Assembly (NCBI GenBank): GCA_030427585.1
Contig: JAUIBW010000002.1
Span: forward strand, 248,001 to 312,000
Length of the DNA stretch: 64,000 nucleotides
Source of the DNA: Bacteroidia bacterium
GTDB lineage: Bacteria > Bacteroidota > Bacteroidia > Flavobacteriales > Flavobacteriaceae
Direction of reading: 5' to 3'
Shown here piece by piece: positions 45,082 to 53,811 of the stretch. Below the pieces are notes generated by a model, which was given only the letters and a program-made list of their open reading frames with translations, made no database searches and was not told the origin of the DNA. Every line of letters begins with the position of its first letter. Position 1 is the stretch's first letter. A program made the position numbers and the translations under genes.

Positions 45082-46350
45082 TTAATCCTCTGATATCACA
45101 TGTAATTCTACAATTTCAATTTTGGTATTAGAAGTCTCTATAATTTTAATTTTGAAACCATCTATTTTCACCTCTTCTCCTTGCTGAGGGATTTCTTCGG
45201 TATGGTTTACGATCATCCCTCCCAGTGTTTCATAATTTTCATCTTCCGGAAGGTTTAATTTATAAGATTCGTTGATATGGTCTACTTCTATTCTTGCAGA
45301 AAATCGATATTTATTTTCTGATAATTGTTCTTCGATAAGTTCTACAGAATCATGTTCGTCTTCAATCTCACCAAAAAGCTCCTCTACAATATCTTCTACA
45401 GTAATAATACCACTAGTACCTCCATACTCATCGATCACTACAGCTATACTCTTATTTTTTTTGGTAAGAAGATTCAGCACATCTTTAACAAACATTGTTT
45501 CGGGAACAAAAACTACTGGCAAAAGAATTGATCTTAACGATTTAGGTTTTTTAAATAACTCAAAAGAGTGTACATACCCAATAATATCATCTACAGTATT
45601 GTTATACACAATTATTTTTGATAGACCTGTATCTATAAATAAAGTACTAACTTCTTCTATTGATTGTAATTTTTCTACCCCTACTACTTCTGTTCTGGGA
45701 ACCATTACTTCTCTTGACTTGACGTCTGAAAAATCTAATGCATTCTGAAAAATCTGGATTTCGCTATCAATTTCGTCATGCTCTTCGATAGTTTCCATTT
45801 GTTCATTTATATAATCCCCCAGTTCTGTTTTACTAAAAGCAAGTTGAACCTGATCCCCATCTGTTTTTAAAAATTTTTTTAACACAAAATCAGAAACCCA
45901 AATTACAAATGAAGAAATAGGCGTAAATACAACATAAAAGATATATGCCGGAAATGAAAATGCTTTGAGCAATGTATTAGAATAAATCTGAAAGAATACT
46001 TTGGGTAAAAATTCTGCTGTAATTAGAATCACCAAAGTCGAAATACATGTTTGTAATAGCAACGTTATACTACCTACTATTTCAGGAAAATACCCCGCTA
46101 TTATCTTCATCAATACTTCGCCCATATAAAACCCATATATGACCAATGCTATATTATTACCAACAAGCATTGTTGCAATAAATTTGGAAGGTTTTTTTGT
46201 TAATCGGGTTAGAATATTTGAGATAAATCCCCCTTGTTTTTTCTCAATCTCTATATGTATTTTATTAGAAGAAACATAGGCAATTTCCATTCCTGAAAAA
46301 AAAGCTGAAAGAATGAGAGAAAAAATAATAACAATGATATGTAATTCCAT
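45082..46350 (-). CDS. CNNM/CBS-domain transporter-like protein (hemolysin family)
   Basis: This 422-residue protein has an N-terminal DUF21 (CNNM) membrane domain with four transmembrane segments (about 1-165). A tandem CBS pair follows (SREVMVPRTEVVGVE and MFVKDVLNLLTKKNKSIAVV, about 200-330), and then a C-terminal CorC/HlyC domain (VEDIVEELFGEIEDEHD then an ISEDL-like tail). The family handles Mg2+ or Co2+ and is often annotated 'hemolysin'; no haemolytic role is supported. It is not GldE by context because gldD is absent. It sits between a 64-residue membrane protein and YhhN. Confidence 0.88.
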   Translation of the reverse strand: MELHIIVIIFSLILSAFFSGMEIAYVSSNKIHIEIEKKQGGFISNILTRLTKKPSKFIATMLVGNNIALVIYGFYMGEVLMKIIAGYFPEIVGSITLLLQTCISTLVILITAEFLPKVFFQIYSNTLLKAFSFPAYIFYVVFTPISSFVIWVSDFVLKKFLKTDGDQVQLAFSKTELGDYINEQMETIEEHDEIDSEIQIFQNALDFSDVKSREVMVPRTEVVGVEKLQSIEEVSTLFIDTGLSKIIVYNNTVDDIIGYVHSFELFKKPKSLRSILLPVVFVPETMFVKDVLNLLTKKNKSIAVVIDEYGGTSGIITVEDIVEELFGEIEDEHDSVELIEEQLSENKYRFSARIEVDHINESYKLNLPEDENYETLGGMIVNHTEEIPQQGEEVKIDGFKIKIIETSNTKIEIVELHVISED

Positions 46351-46353
46351 GAA

Positions 46354-46548
46354 TTAGTCTTTGTTATTGGCGTCAAATCGTTTTCTAAAGTTTCTTTTAA
46401 AGAAAAACATAAAAATTGCGGCAATCGCAAAGAAAATATAAAGCATACTTCTTCCACCTTCTTGCCCCCATTCTACATATGCTTCATAGATAAAAAAACA
46501 CATGATCGCCAAATAGGCATATTCAAAAAATCTAAATACTTTCATCAT
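46354..46548 (-). CDS. Small two-helix membrane protein
   Basis: This 64-residue protein has two hydrophobic stretches: about residues 8-22 (EYAYLAIMCFFIYEAYVEW) and about 35-50 (LYIFFAIAAIFMFFFKR), with a basic C-terminus. It ends three bases before the CNNM start and begins 9 bases after the lptC stop, so it belongs to the same transcript. Such short proteins between lptC and the CNNM gene are conserved in flavobacteria; the function is unknown. The start could be Met1 or Met2. Confidence 0.75.
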   Translation of the reverse strand: MMKVFRFFEYAYLAIMCFFIYEAYVEWGQEGGRSMLYIFFAIAAIFMFFFKRNFRKRFDANNKD

Positions 46549-46557
46549 AGTACTGGA

Positions 46558-47115
46558 TTACTCCTCTATAAACATTACCCCGTCATTTATTCTTGAATTC
46601 AAGATAGTAAAATCCTGATTAGCATCAAAACCATCTGCTTCATTAATTGTTCCGTCTGGTAAATAACTTTTATAGGGTTGATCTGTGAATATCCAATTAA
46701 TATTTTGGTCCCAATATAACTGTTTGGCTTGTAAATGAGTACTATCTGCAGTTCGTATATCTACATTACCTCTCATATCGATTAGGCCTGTTTGTTGGTA
46801 AGAAATTGCATAATCTGAGGTAACCACACTTACTTTTCCTTCTTTATCAATAATATCTAACACAATACCTTCTGGGAATTCGTAATACACAAAAGATTTG
46901 TTAGAATAATCTAATATTTTTGATGTTTTAAGTATTGCTGTGAGCCTTCCTGAGTCTGTATATTTAAGATTTATCTCGTATCCTTCTGCAATAGGAGCAT
47001 CTTCTAAAATTAAATTTCCCAGATCATTTTTTGTTGTTGATTGACATGAAAAAAACATTGTCACAGCAAATGCTGTGACAATGTTTACTAATGTATATAT
47101 ATTTTTATTTTGCAT
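46558..47115 (-). CDS. lptC: LPS export periplasmic protein LptC
   Basis: This 185-residue protein is LptC, which links the LptBFG transporter to periplasmic LptA. A lipoprotein signal ends at FFSCQSTT (Cys at about 24). The mature protein has the OstA-like beta-jellyroll pattern: GYEINLKYTDSGRLTAILKT, YYEFPEGIVLDIIDKEGKVS, and TGLIDMRGNVDIRTADSTHL, DQNINWIFTDQPYK. Lipid anchoring instead of a transmembrane helix is the Bacteroidota form. Its start overlaps the stop of the TPR gene. Confidence 0.87.
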   Translation of the reverse strand: MQNKNIYTLVNIVTAFAVTMFFSCQSTTKNDLGNLILEDAPIAEGYEINLKYTDSGRLTAILKTSKILDYSNKSFVYYEFPEGIVLDIIDKEGKVSVVTSDYAISYQQTGLIDMRGNVDIRTADSTHLQAKQLYWDQNINWIFTDQPYKSYLPDGTINEADGFDANQDFTILNSRINDGVMFIEE

Positions 47116-48485
47116 TATAGTTTTGGCACTCTAACCGTTTCACCAATCCAGCATCCAATACTTACAGATTTTTTTTCTGGGTTGTTAAAAATATCTGTTT
47201 TTGATGGTGCTTTAGCATGATAATTAGCTGCAAACTTATTTGCTGTAGATTTTAAACTCGGATCTACTTTCCCTGCTCTTAGGGCATAATTTTCTGCCAA
47301 CCAATATACTGCTCTTTTACTAAATACATCAGTCCCACAATTATTTGCACTATCATTAATCATATCTGCAATTCTAAGGTAGCATACTCCCATAGATGGC
47401 CTATGTTTAAGTGCTTTTCTGTAAAAAGATCTAGCTTTTCCGTAACTCCCTTGTTTTTTCATCACATCCCCTATTTTAAAGTAGACTTTTGCCTTATCAC
47501 TCGATTTAGTCTCTAATTCTGCAGACTGGTCAAAATATTTCAATGCTGTCGATACTTTTTTATCTTTCAATGCTAAAATACCCAGATAATATGCTGATTT
47601 TGCAGAAGGTTCTGCTTTGTGTAATGCTTCTACCAATTTAAAAAATAATGGATCATCGGTACACTCTTTAGACGACATTCTTCCTGCTGCTCCCTTTAAC
47701 CAGTTAGCATCTGTTTTTTTAGATTCAAACTGTCCTGTATAGAGGGGTATTAAATTTTTACAATCGGCTAGCTCTCCAAGTTTCTGGTTAATTCCTGCTT
47801 TTACTTTACTAAAAGCTGTTAAGTTGATTCCAGAATTTTTTAACTTTCTTTTCTCTTTAGAAGATAATGTAGTTCCCGACTCTTCTTTTTCTGTAAGTTC
47901 TGCAATAATCTGTGCAAGTCTACTTTCTTCATCTTCTATTTTTTCTGTAATATCATCATACAGATCAAAAACTCCTTGAAGTTCTTTTTTTCCTTCACCA
48001 TGAAGGTCTACAAAAAGAGAGAAATAGGTATATAATTTTTTAGGTCTTTTAAAGTTTTTCTTATCCTCTGTATATGCTTTATCAAACTCTGCAAATTGAC
48101 TTTCTTTGGTTCCTATTTTATTATCATACATTAACTGACCAATATCAGAATACATATCCCCAATTTTAGTTTTTGCTGGGAAATACTGAAAACGTTCTTT
48201 CCAAAGTGTGATTATTTCATTTGCAAGAGCTGATTTCTCTGCTGCAGCAGCTTTTTTATACTTAGCTTCTAGCAATTTTTGCCCAAATTGATATGTTGCA
48301 ACACTATATGTAGGACATTCTTTTCTTACTTTCCATAGAGGCTCCTCTGCGGCAGTATAATTTTTTACTTTAGCATGCTCATAAGCGATAGATGCTGTAG
48401 TTGCACAGTCTGTAGCCTGAGCACTTATTTTTGTAGTACTTAAAACTAATCCTGTTGCTATTATAAATAAAACTTTAGTATTCAT
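47115..48485 (-). CDS. Periplasmic tetratricopeptide-repeat protein
   Basis: This 456-residue protein has a signal peptide (about 1-22, ending ISAQA) and a repeat-rich helical body. Clear TPR motifs are SAYYLGILALKDKKVSTALKY (about 300-320), KAKVYFKIGDVMKKQGSYGK (about 335-354) and AKSFYRKALKHRPSMGVCYL. A Lys-rich helical middle (about 165-240) could be a coiled coil. It overlaps lptC by one base and follows the outer-membrane protein gene, in a block commonly conserved in flavobacteria. A scaffold role at the envelope is plausible; a specific function cannot be named. Confidence 0.8.
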   Translation of the reverse strand: MNTKVLFIIATGLVLSTTKISAQATDCATTASIAYEHAKVKNYTAAEEPLWKVRKECPTYSVATYQFGQKLLEAKYKKAAAAEKSALANEIITLWKERFQYFPAKTKIGDMYSDIGQLMYDNKIGTKESQFAEFDKAYTEDKKNFKRPKKLYTYFSLFVDLHGEGKKELQGVFDLYDDITEKIEDEESRLAQIIAELTEKEESGTTLSSKEKRKLKNSGINLTAFSKVKAGINQKLGELADCKNLIPLYTGQFESKKTDANWLKGAAGRMSSKECTDDPLFFKLVEALHKAEPSAKSAYYLGILALKDKKVSTALKYFDQSAELETKSSDKAKVYFKIGDVMKKQGSYGKARSFYRKALKHRPSMGVCYLRIADMINDSANNCGTDVFSKRAVYWLAENYALRAGKVDPSLKSTANKFAANYHAKAPSKTDIFNNPEKKSVSIGCWIGETVRVPKL

Positions 48486-48505
48486 AGCTGTAGTAATTAT
48501 TGTAT

Positions 48506-49750
48506 TTAATTAAATTTTATTTTTCTGAACCATTTATCATTTAACGATAAACTTAAAGAGATATTAAAAAACTCTTCTTTAACCAGCCCAAAATTTGTTG
48601 TTCCTCGTTGACCATACTCAAAACCTATATTAGTATTCGAGAATAATCTACCAACTGGTAGGCCTACTCCAAAAGATATGCCAAACTCATTAATCGAACC
48701 GTTATTAATAGTTAATCCTGTCTCCTCATAACGAAACCCAGCACGATATACAACCCTACTAAAATAGCTTGTTAACGAGTTATAATTAGGGATATAATAT
48801 CCTCCTGCTTTAAATTTTGAGGCATTCTCATATACAACATTATCCTGGTTAGACACAAGATTCGTAAATTTTCCAGAATCCATGTATATATACTCTGCTC
48901 CTACAAACCATTTTTTAGGTTCCCCAATCCCGGTACCCAATTTAAATTCGGCAGGAAGATCTATTTCTTTATCTTCTACAGCAATATCTTGTCTTTCTAT
49001 AACTCCTTCTCGACCATTATTATCAATTACAATAGTAGCGAGTTCTCTCGTACTATCTGTTGTTAATTCAAAAGAAGGTGTTGACACTGCAGAAGCAACT
49101 AGTTCTAGTTTCTCTGTGATCATGGTTTTATACGTCACTCCAAAAGATAAACTCAAGGATGATAAATCCGAATTATTTATTTCTCTCGTATCAAATTGAA
49201 CCCCTGGTCTTCGTAATATTGTTTTGTTTTCAATATTCCCAAAGTTATAATTTAAATCTAAACCTATGCTCAGATTCTTATTAACTTTGAACCCTGTGGC
49301 CAAAAAGACCTTATTTAGCCCCCCACTTCCGGTGAATCGAAGTTCACTTCCATCATCTTTAACACTATTAAGTTCATATCCTACAGAGGTAAGAGGAATG
49401 ACTCCAAAACCAAAACCAAATTTACCAGCAGGAATACCAATAGCCAAATAATCTAATGATGCATTCTCTCCAGATGATGATTGATTAGAATTACTAATCT
49501 TATACCTGCGGTATGAAGCCCCTACTGTATAAGCTGTGAGTCTCAATTCTCCATAAGATGCAGGATTTTGAAGATTTAAATGAATACTATCTGTATATAT
49601 ACTCAATCCCCCCATCGACCTATTTTCTACTGTTCCTTTAAACTTCGGAATTCCTATTCCGTAAAAAGAATACGGAGATGAAGTACCTTCCTGAGCGTAA
49701 GATATTATGGTAACATGCACCAATATGATCACTAAAATCTTCTTTATCAT
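48506..49750 (-). CDS. Outer-membrane beta-barrel protein
   Basis: This 414-residue protein has a signal peptide (about 1-19, ending SYAQEG) and a beta-strand pattern with aromatic ends typical of outer-membrane barrels. It opens with GTSSPYSFYGIGIPKF and RSMGGLSIYT, a start shared by FadL/OmpP1-like and T9SS-associated barrel proteins of Bacteroidota. It overlaps coaX by four bases and is followed by the TPR gene, so it is part of the coaX-lptC-CNNM block. Cargo or function cannot be read; OmpP1/FadL membership is a guess. Confidence 0.72.
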   Translation of the reverse strand: MIKKILVIILVHVTIISYAQEGTSSPYSFYGIGIPKFKGTVENRSMGGLSIYTDSIHLNLQNPASYGELRLTAYTVGASYRRYKISNSNQSSSGENASLDYLAIGIPAGKFGFGFGVIPLTSVGYELNSVKDDGSELRFTGSGGLNKVFLATGFKVNKNLSIGLDLNYNFGNIENKTILRRPGVQFDTREINNSDLSSLSLSFGVTYKTMITEKLELVASAVSTPSFELTTDSTRELATIVIDNNGREGVIERQDIAVEDKEIDLPAEFKLGTGIGEPKKWFVGAEYIYMDSGKFTNLVSNQDNVVYENASKFKAGGYYIPNYNSLTSYFSRVVYRAGFRYEETGLTINNGSINEFGISFGVGLPVGRLFSNTNIGFEYGQRGTTNFGLVKEEFFNISLSLSLNDKWFRKIKFN

Positions 49751-50478
49751 TTACTATTATTAAGAGCTAAAATGTGGTTTAATCCCTCCAACAAAAAATT
49801 AGAAGTGGCAAATATGCTATTTTTTAATCTTTTAGACAAAAAATGTGCGTCTCCACCAGTTAAAATAACTGTTAAATCAGTATAAATGTTGCAATATTCT
49901 TCAATTACTCCATTAATTTCGTGCAAAATCCCAAAAACTACTCCAGAATGTATTGCCTCTTCTGTACTGTTTCCTATGTGATTTTTTGGGTCAGTTACCT
50001 GTAATAATGGTAGTTTTGCTGTGTAATTATGAAGACTCTCATATCTAAGTCGCACTCCTGGTCCAATTGCACCACCAAGATACTCTTCTTTTTTGTTTTT
50101 AAAATCATATGTTATGCAAGTTCCTGCATCGATTACTAATACATCCTTATTAGGAAACTGATCTACCGCTGCCGCTACCAAAGCCAATCTATCTATTCCT
50201 AGTGTATTTGGGGTCTTATACATGTTTTTGAATGGCATTTCTACCTGATGATCTAACATAAGCGTATTATACAAACGCTTAACGTATGCTATATGATTCT
50301 TTTCTATAGTAGATACTGAAGAAATTATGGCATCGGTGATCGAAGGATATTCTTCTTTAATGTTTTGGATTGCTTCTTTAAAAAGATGTTGTTCTATCTT
50401 TTTTTTAAAGACAATTTTTGATTCTTCAAAAACCCCTATTTTGGTATATGTATTCCCTACATCAATAATGAGATTCAT
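49747..50478 (-). CDS. coaX: Type III pantothenate kinase
   Basis: This 243-residue enzyme phosphorylates pantothenate, the first step of CoA synthesis. It shows the ASKHA-fold motifs MNLIIDVGNTYTKIGVFEES (1-20), NTLGIDRLALVAAA (about 92-105), the VLVIDAGTCITYDF stretch (about 112-125) and GGAIGPGVRLRYESL. Length matches CoaX. It needs a monovalent cation by family knowledge. It is the first gene of the minus-strand block and starts 99 bases from tRNA-Phe, transcribed away from it. Confidence 0.95.
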   Translation of the reverse strand: MNLIIDVGNTYTKIGVFEESKIVFKKKIEQHLFKEAIQNIKEEYPSITDAIISSVSTIEKNHIAYVKRLYNTLMLDHQVEMPFKNMYKTPNTLGIDRLALVAAAVDQFPNKDVLVIDAGTCITYDFKNKKEEYLGGAIGPGVRLRYESLHNYTAKLPLLQVTDPKNHIGNSTEEAIHSGVVFGILHEINGVIEEYCNIYTDLTVILTGGDAHFLSKRLKNSIFATSNFLLEGLNHILALNNSK

Positions 50479-50530
50479 ACTTTTATTTGTAAGTCGTAAA
50501 AATACAAAACGATTTTTTTAATTTTTTCTT

Positions 50531-50560
50531 TTGAGTATTAAAAAAAGCGTTCTATATTTG
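50531..50560 (+). promoter_or_regulatory. Promoter of tRNA-Phe
   Basis: TTG (50531-50533), 19 bases, then TATATTTG (50553-50560) is a perfect flavobacterial promoter, 17 bases before the tRNA. Confidence 0.85.
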
Positions 50561-50576
50561 CATCCGCTTACAGCAA

Positions 50577-50649
50577 GGTGCCTTAGCTCAGTTGGTAGAG
50601 CAAAGGACTGAAAATCCTTGTGTCCCTGGTTCGATTCCTGGAGGCACCA
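50577..50649 (+). tRNA. tRNA-Phe (GAA anticodon)
   Basis: A 73-nt cloverleaf with acceptor GGTGCCT and AGGCACC, D arm GCTC/GAGC, anticodon loop CTGAAAA (GAA) and T arm CCTGG-TTCGATT-CCTGG. The CCA end is not encoded. A terminator hairpin follows at once. A partly similar, non-functional copy of its ends lies 3 kb downstream. Confidence 0.97.
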
Positions 50650-50653
50650 CCTT

Positions 50654-50685
50654 AAAAACCCGAACAAATGTTCGGGTTTTTTTTA
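50654..50685 (+). terminator. Terminator of tRNA-Phe
   Basis: AAAAACCCGAACA and TGTTCGGGTTTTT pair perfectly around AA and run into a long T-tract, four bases past the tRNA. The 3' arm is repeated exactly in the terminator at 53715-53744. Confidence 0.92.
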
Positions 50686-50710
50686 TTACATATCATTAAT
50701 AGGTTTTATG

Positions 50711-50884
50711 CTATCCCTCTACCGGAACCGTTTTTGTTGGTATCGTGAAACATTTCTTCCCAGTAATACAAAGTATTCGCGAGGCAGGTGGTATGTTGCC
50801 TCCTTTAATTGTACTCTCATTTACCAACTTGGCAACTTTTATCTTTTTTAATTTTAATGATCTTATATCCTTATTTGTGCTCAT
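50711..50884 (-). CDS. Lanthipeptide-like Gly-Gly-leader precursor peptide
   Basis: A 57-residue frame runs from ATG 50884 to TAG 50711. The leader, MSTNKDIRSLKLKKIKVAKL ending in IKGG at residues 26-29, has the lysine-rich LKLKKxxVAxL pattern and Gly-Gly end I associate with flavobacterial class I lanthipeptide and related RiPP leaders. The predicted 28-residue core contains two Cys, one Ser and four Thr (ILCITGKKCFTIPTKT). These could form thioether rings if LanB/LanC enzymes exist elsewhere, or one disulfide. No such enzyme or exporter is visible. It has its own possible promoter and lies between tRNA-Phe and a TPR-AraC regulator gene of the same strand. Confidence 0.7.
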   Translation of the reverse strand: MSTNKDIRSLKLKKIKVAKLVNESTIKGGNIPPASRILCITGKKCFTIPTKTVPVEG

Positions 50885-50915
50885 AACAATTCGATTTATT
50901 AAGTTAGTGATACTA

Positions 50916-50942
50916 AAAATATAGTTTTTAACTAACTCACAA
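50916..50942 (-). promoter_or_regulatory. Possible promoter of the lanthipeptide-like gene
   Basis: On the minus strand TTG (50940-50942), 16 bases, then TATATTTT (50916-50923) is near consensus and 31 bases ahead of the ATG at 50884. The spacer is one base shorter than the usual range. Confidence 0.4.
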
Positions 50943-51011
50943 CATAATATACTAGTTGATATTTATAAATTTAAAGCATAAAAACACTGAATTCGATACT
51001 ATAACTTTATC

Positions 51012-52712
51012 TTATATCTCTAAATGTTTAATAAAATAGGATGGGTAAATCCCTGTTTTTTTATAGAATGCAGAAGAAAACGATTGTGCATTTTTAAACC
51101 CTACCTCTTCTGCAATAGCCTTGATAGTATAAGAACGTAATGATTTATTAGATGTAAGCTCATCTACAGCAAAATCAATCCTTAAATTATTGAGATAATT
51201 GGCAAAATTGACATTTTTATACACATTTATAATCTTTGATAAATATGCACTATTCGTATTCAATTCTTTAGCTAAAGAATTCAGTGTATACTGTTTTTTT
51301 GAAAATTTAGCCGAATTCTCAAAATTGTGAAGTTTTTTTAATACCGTTTCTACAACATCCTTTGGGATATCTATATCTTGTTTTTTTGAAATATTAGTGT
51401 TGATATCAACAAACTCTAGCAGATGGTGTTCTTTATTTTTTTGATCTTCAAGTAATCTTAAAAAACGTTTTTTATTCACATAACTCTTACGAAAACCATA
51501 TATAGCAAGTACAATCAAAACAACAAGAAACACAATTAGAATAGTTATCGTTTCTTCTTTTAAGAATTTATCGTGTTGCAATTGATCTATTAATTTTTCT
51601 TTTTCAGAAATTAATTCTACAGTATCGTATCTCTCGTTAATGTTTTTAGTTAAATATATTTGATTAGCATGTCTTATACTATCTAATCTTAATAGTGTAT
51701 TGATATATTCAATTTGTTTTTCAAGATTTTTTTTTGACTTAGAATCAGCAATCAAATAATCATATGTATCTATTAATTCTGGAATAACATCTTCAGTTTC
51801 TTTGAGAATACGATCTACATTTCTAAAATATTGTATACTCTGGTCTACCATACCACTATCCCGATATGAGCGAGCTATATAATAATCACAAATAGCAATT
51901 CTTGTCTTTACTTCATCCGATTTTTGTATTAGTTTTTTTCCTTTTTTCAGGCTATCAATTGCCTTATTGTAGTTTTTAGAGAAATATTCATACATCCCCG
52001 AATACATCACAAAATTAGAATAGATAGATATATCATTTGTTTTTAACGCTTCCTTAATTCCTTTATCAATATAGTCTTCGGCCAGTTTAAATTGATTACT
52101 ATAAATGTATGAATCAGTAAGAGCAAATAGTACTCTATTGTAGATATTTGAAGTTTTGATTTTGGGGTTTTGATCTAAAAAATTTAAATATTCCAAAAAA
52201 ATAGCTTGAGCCTCTTCTCTTTCTCCTGCTGTATTTTTTAATAGCCCTATATTAAATTTCAATTTTAGGTATAACAACTCATTTCCATTTTCTTTTGCAG
52301 ATTTTGATGCTGTTAGGTAAAGCTCTAAAGCCTCTTTATAGTTTCCTTCTTCATAACGTATATTACCTTTACGCAGGTAACCCAATGCCGGATATCTTTC
52401 ATAATTTTTGCTCTTTGTAATTGCAATAAGACTATCTGCATAATGTAATTGATTAGAACGGCTTAGTTTGGATAAAAAATAATAGGCATCGGCCATATGC
52501 AATGTATCTAACCTATGTATGGCTTTATCGAGAGATATCTGTACTATTTTTAATTTTAAGGAGTCTTCCTGTTGCTCTGCAATTATCCCTTTTAATTCAT
52601 CAAAATCTAGTAAATCCTGAGCATCATTAGGCCTTTTAATCTGTCCGCGTAATGGTTGCGCAAAAACAAATAAAATTAGCAGATAACCTAAAAATGAATA
52701 CTTCCTGATCAT
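51012..52712 (-). CDS. TPR sensor AraC-type regulator with membrane anchor
   Basis: This 566-residue protein has a signal peptide (about 4-24), a periplasmic helical repeat domain with several TPR-like units (about 75-330; for example ALGYLRKGNIRYEEGNYKEA and ELLYLKLKFNIGLLKN) and a transmembrane helix (about 388-408, ITILIVFLVVLIVLAIYGF). It ends in a cytoplasmic AraC-type HTH domain (SLAKELNTNSAYLSKIINVY and TIKAIAEEVGFKNAQSFSSA). This sensor layout is common in Bacteroidota. It is the only regulator close to the lanthipeptide-like gene (127 bases away, same strand), so control of that gene is possible but unproven. Confidence 0.87.
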   Translation of the reverse strand: MIRKYSFLGYLLILFVFAQPLRGQIKRPNDAQDLLDFDELKGIIAEQQEDSLKLKIVQISLDKAIHRLDTLHMADAYYFLSKLSRSNQLHYADSLIAITKSKNYERYPALGYLRKGNIRYEEGNYKEALELYLTASKSAKENGNELLYLKLKFNIGLLKNTAGEREEAQAIFLEYLNFLDQNPKIKTSNIYNRVLFALTDSYIYSNQFKLAEDYIDKGIKEALKTNDISIYSNFVMYSGMYEYFSKNYNKAIDSLKKGKKLIQKSDEVKTRIAICDYYIARSYRDSGMVDQSIQYFRNVDRILKETEDVIPELIDTYDYLIADSKSKKNLEKQIEYINTLLRLDSIRHANQIYLTKNINERYDTVELISEKEKLIDQLQHDKFLKEETITILIVFLVVLIVLAIYGFRKSYVNKKRFLRLLEDQKNKEHHLLEFVDINTNISKKQDIDIPKDVVETVLKKLHNFENSAKFSKKQYTLNSLAKELNTNSAYLSKIINVYKNVNFANYLNNLRIDFAVDELTSNKSLRSYTIKAIAEEVGFKNAQSFSSAFYKKTGIYPSYFIKHLEI

Positions 52713-53049
52713 TAAAGTGATTTTTTATAGTACTTGAAATCTGCTCAACAGAATTCGAAAACCATACCTTTTAATTAAATCTATAAGTGAATGACATAAA
52801 AAAATAATACGAAATAAAACTACCAAAAAAAAACAATCTGAATAATTTATTCAATACACAGTTTGGTATACAATAGCAAAAATCAAACTCTTACAACATA
52901 CATAAAGTATCAGTTTAAATTTATAAATATCAAGAATATTACTTTGTATTTCATACCCTTATAATCATATTTTTGAATTCTGTAGAAGGTGAACATACCA
53001 ATCTTAAAACTAATTTCATCAAATACTAATTTTTAAAACTCTTAAAACC
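52713..53049 (+). promoter_or_regulatory. Intergenic region with promoter of the DUF5648-like gene
   Basis: This 337-base AT-rich gap contains TTG (52944-52946), 21 bases, then TATTTTTG (52968-52975), a full flavobacterial promoter for the lipoprotein gene at 53050, giving a leader of roughly 70 bases. I see no peptide gene or structured RNA in the rest. Confidence 0.6.
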
Positions 53050-53622
53050 ATGAAAAAAACCAAATTCTTAGTTTCAATTTTAAATTTGACTTTTGCGATA
53101 TGTTTAGTATTTACATCCTGTGAATCAGAAAATGAAGGGTTACCCCTAGAGCAAATTTCTAATATAACCGAAAACAGTAGCAACATTAAATCAAGAGCCT
53201 TGAGTTCTCAAAACGTGTATCGATATTATAGCGGGGGATCTGCATCTCTTCATACTTATAAAACACAAGGAGGCCAAGGCATTGGAATAGGCCGTAGAGA
53301 AGGAGTTTCCTTTAGGACCGATGTAGCCAGATCTCGACGAGAAATCGATTTTAACACATATAATGAGCTATACTTTTTGTTACATCCGAGAAAAATAGAT
53401 TTCGTTTTAACAACTAGCCCTACCGAAATTTTAACTTTAATTAGTAAAGGGTGGATAGATGTTTCCCGACTTGTTTTAATACATAAAAAACCCGGTAACG
53501 GAAGAAAAAAGCTATACCGCTTTTACAATACTCAAAATTCTGACCACCTGTATACCAAAAATTATTCTGAAGGTGTTAACGCTGGATACAGATATGAAGG
53601 AGTAACCGGCTGGGTATATTAA
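53050..53622 (+). CDS. Secreted lipoprotein with DUF5648-like repeats
   Basis: This 190-residue protein has a lipoprotein signal ending CLVFTSCESE (Cys at about 25). The mature part carries two copies of a DUF5648-type unit: VYRYYSGGSASLHTYKT (about 56-72, degenerate) and LYRFYNTQNSDHLYTKNYSE then GYRYEGVTGWVY (about 156-190). These units form small beta domains that often sit in secreted proteins with unknown ligands. It stands in the islet between tRNA-Phe and its decayed copy and is followed by a terminator. Its role is unknown. Confidence 0.75.
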   Translation: MKKTKFLVSILNLTFAICLVFTSCESENEGLPLEQISNITENSSNIKSRALSSQNVYRYYSGGSASLHTYKTQGGQGIGIGRREGVSFRTDVARSRREIDFNTYNELYFLLHPRKIDFVLTTSPTEILTLISKGWIDVSRLVLIHKKPGNGRKKLYRFYNTQNSDHLYTKNYSEGVNAGYRYEGVTGWVY

Positions 53623-53642
53623 GAATATAATTTATAAGAAAA

Positions 53643-53714
53643 GGTGCCTTCAACAATCATTTTGAGTTTGTGAGTAAAATATATGTTGATATTTATCTGA
53701 AGGAGTTACACCGC
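53643..53714 (+). pseudogene. Decayed tRNA-Phe-like copy
   Basis: AAGGTGCCTT at 53641-53650 equals the first bases of the tRNA-Phe region. The end GGAGTTACACCGC (53702-53714) resembles GGAGGCACCACC. The span from GGTGCC to ACACC is about 70 bases, close to a tRNA, and the following hairpin matches the tRNA-Phe terminator. The middle no longer folds or carries an anticodon. A remnant of an att duplication is one reading; chance similarity plus a shared terminator is the other. Confidence 0.3.
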
Positions 53715-53744
53715 AAAAAACCCAAACATTTGTTCGGGTTTTTT
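53715..53744 (+). terminator. Terminator after the DUF5648-like gene
   Basis: AAAAAACCCAAACA pairs with TGTTCGGGTTTTTT (one A:C mismatch, TT loop) and runs into a T-rich tail. The right arm is identical over 14 bases to that of the tRNA-Phe terminator. Confidence 0.8.
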
Positions 53745-53811
53745 GTTTTTCTTACTATAAGATTTTACCCCCCCTTTTGTTTTCTTATATTAAAATTCAT
53801 TTTTAAATAAT

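Noticed and set aside
50618..50851. 77-codon plus-strand frame starting inside tRNA-Phe
   Set aside because: It overlaps the tRNA and its terminator and is antisense to the better-supported peptide gene.
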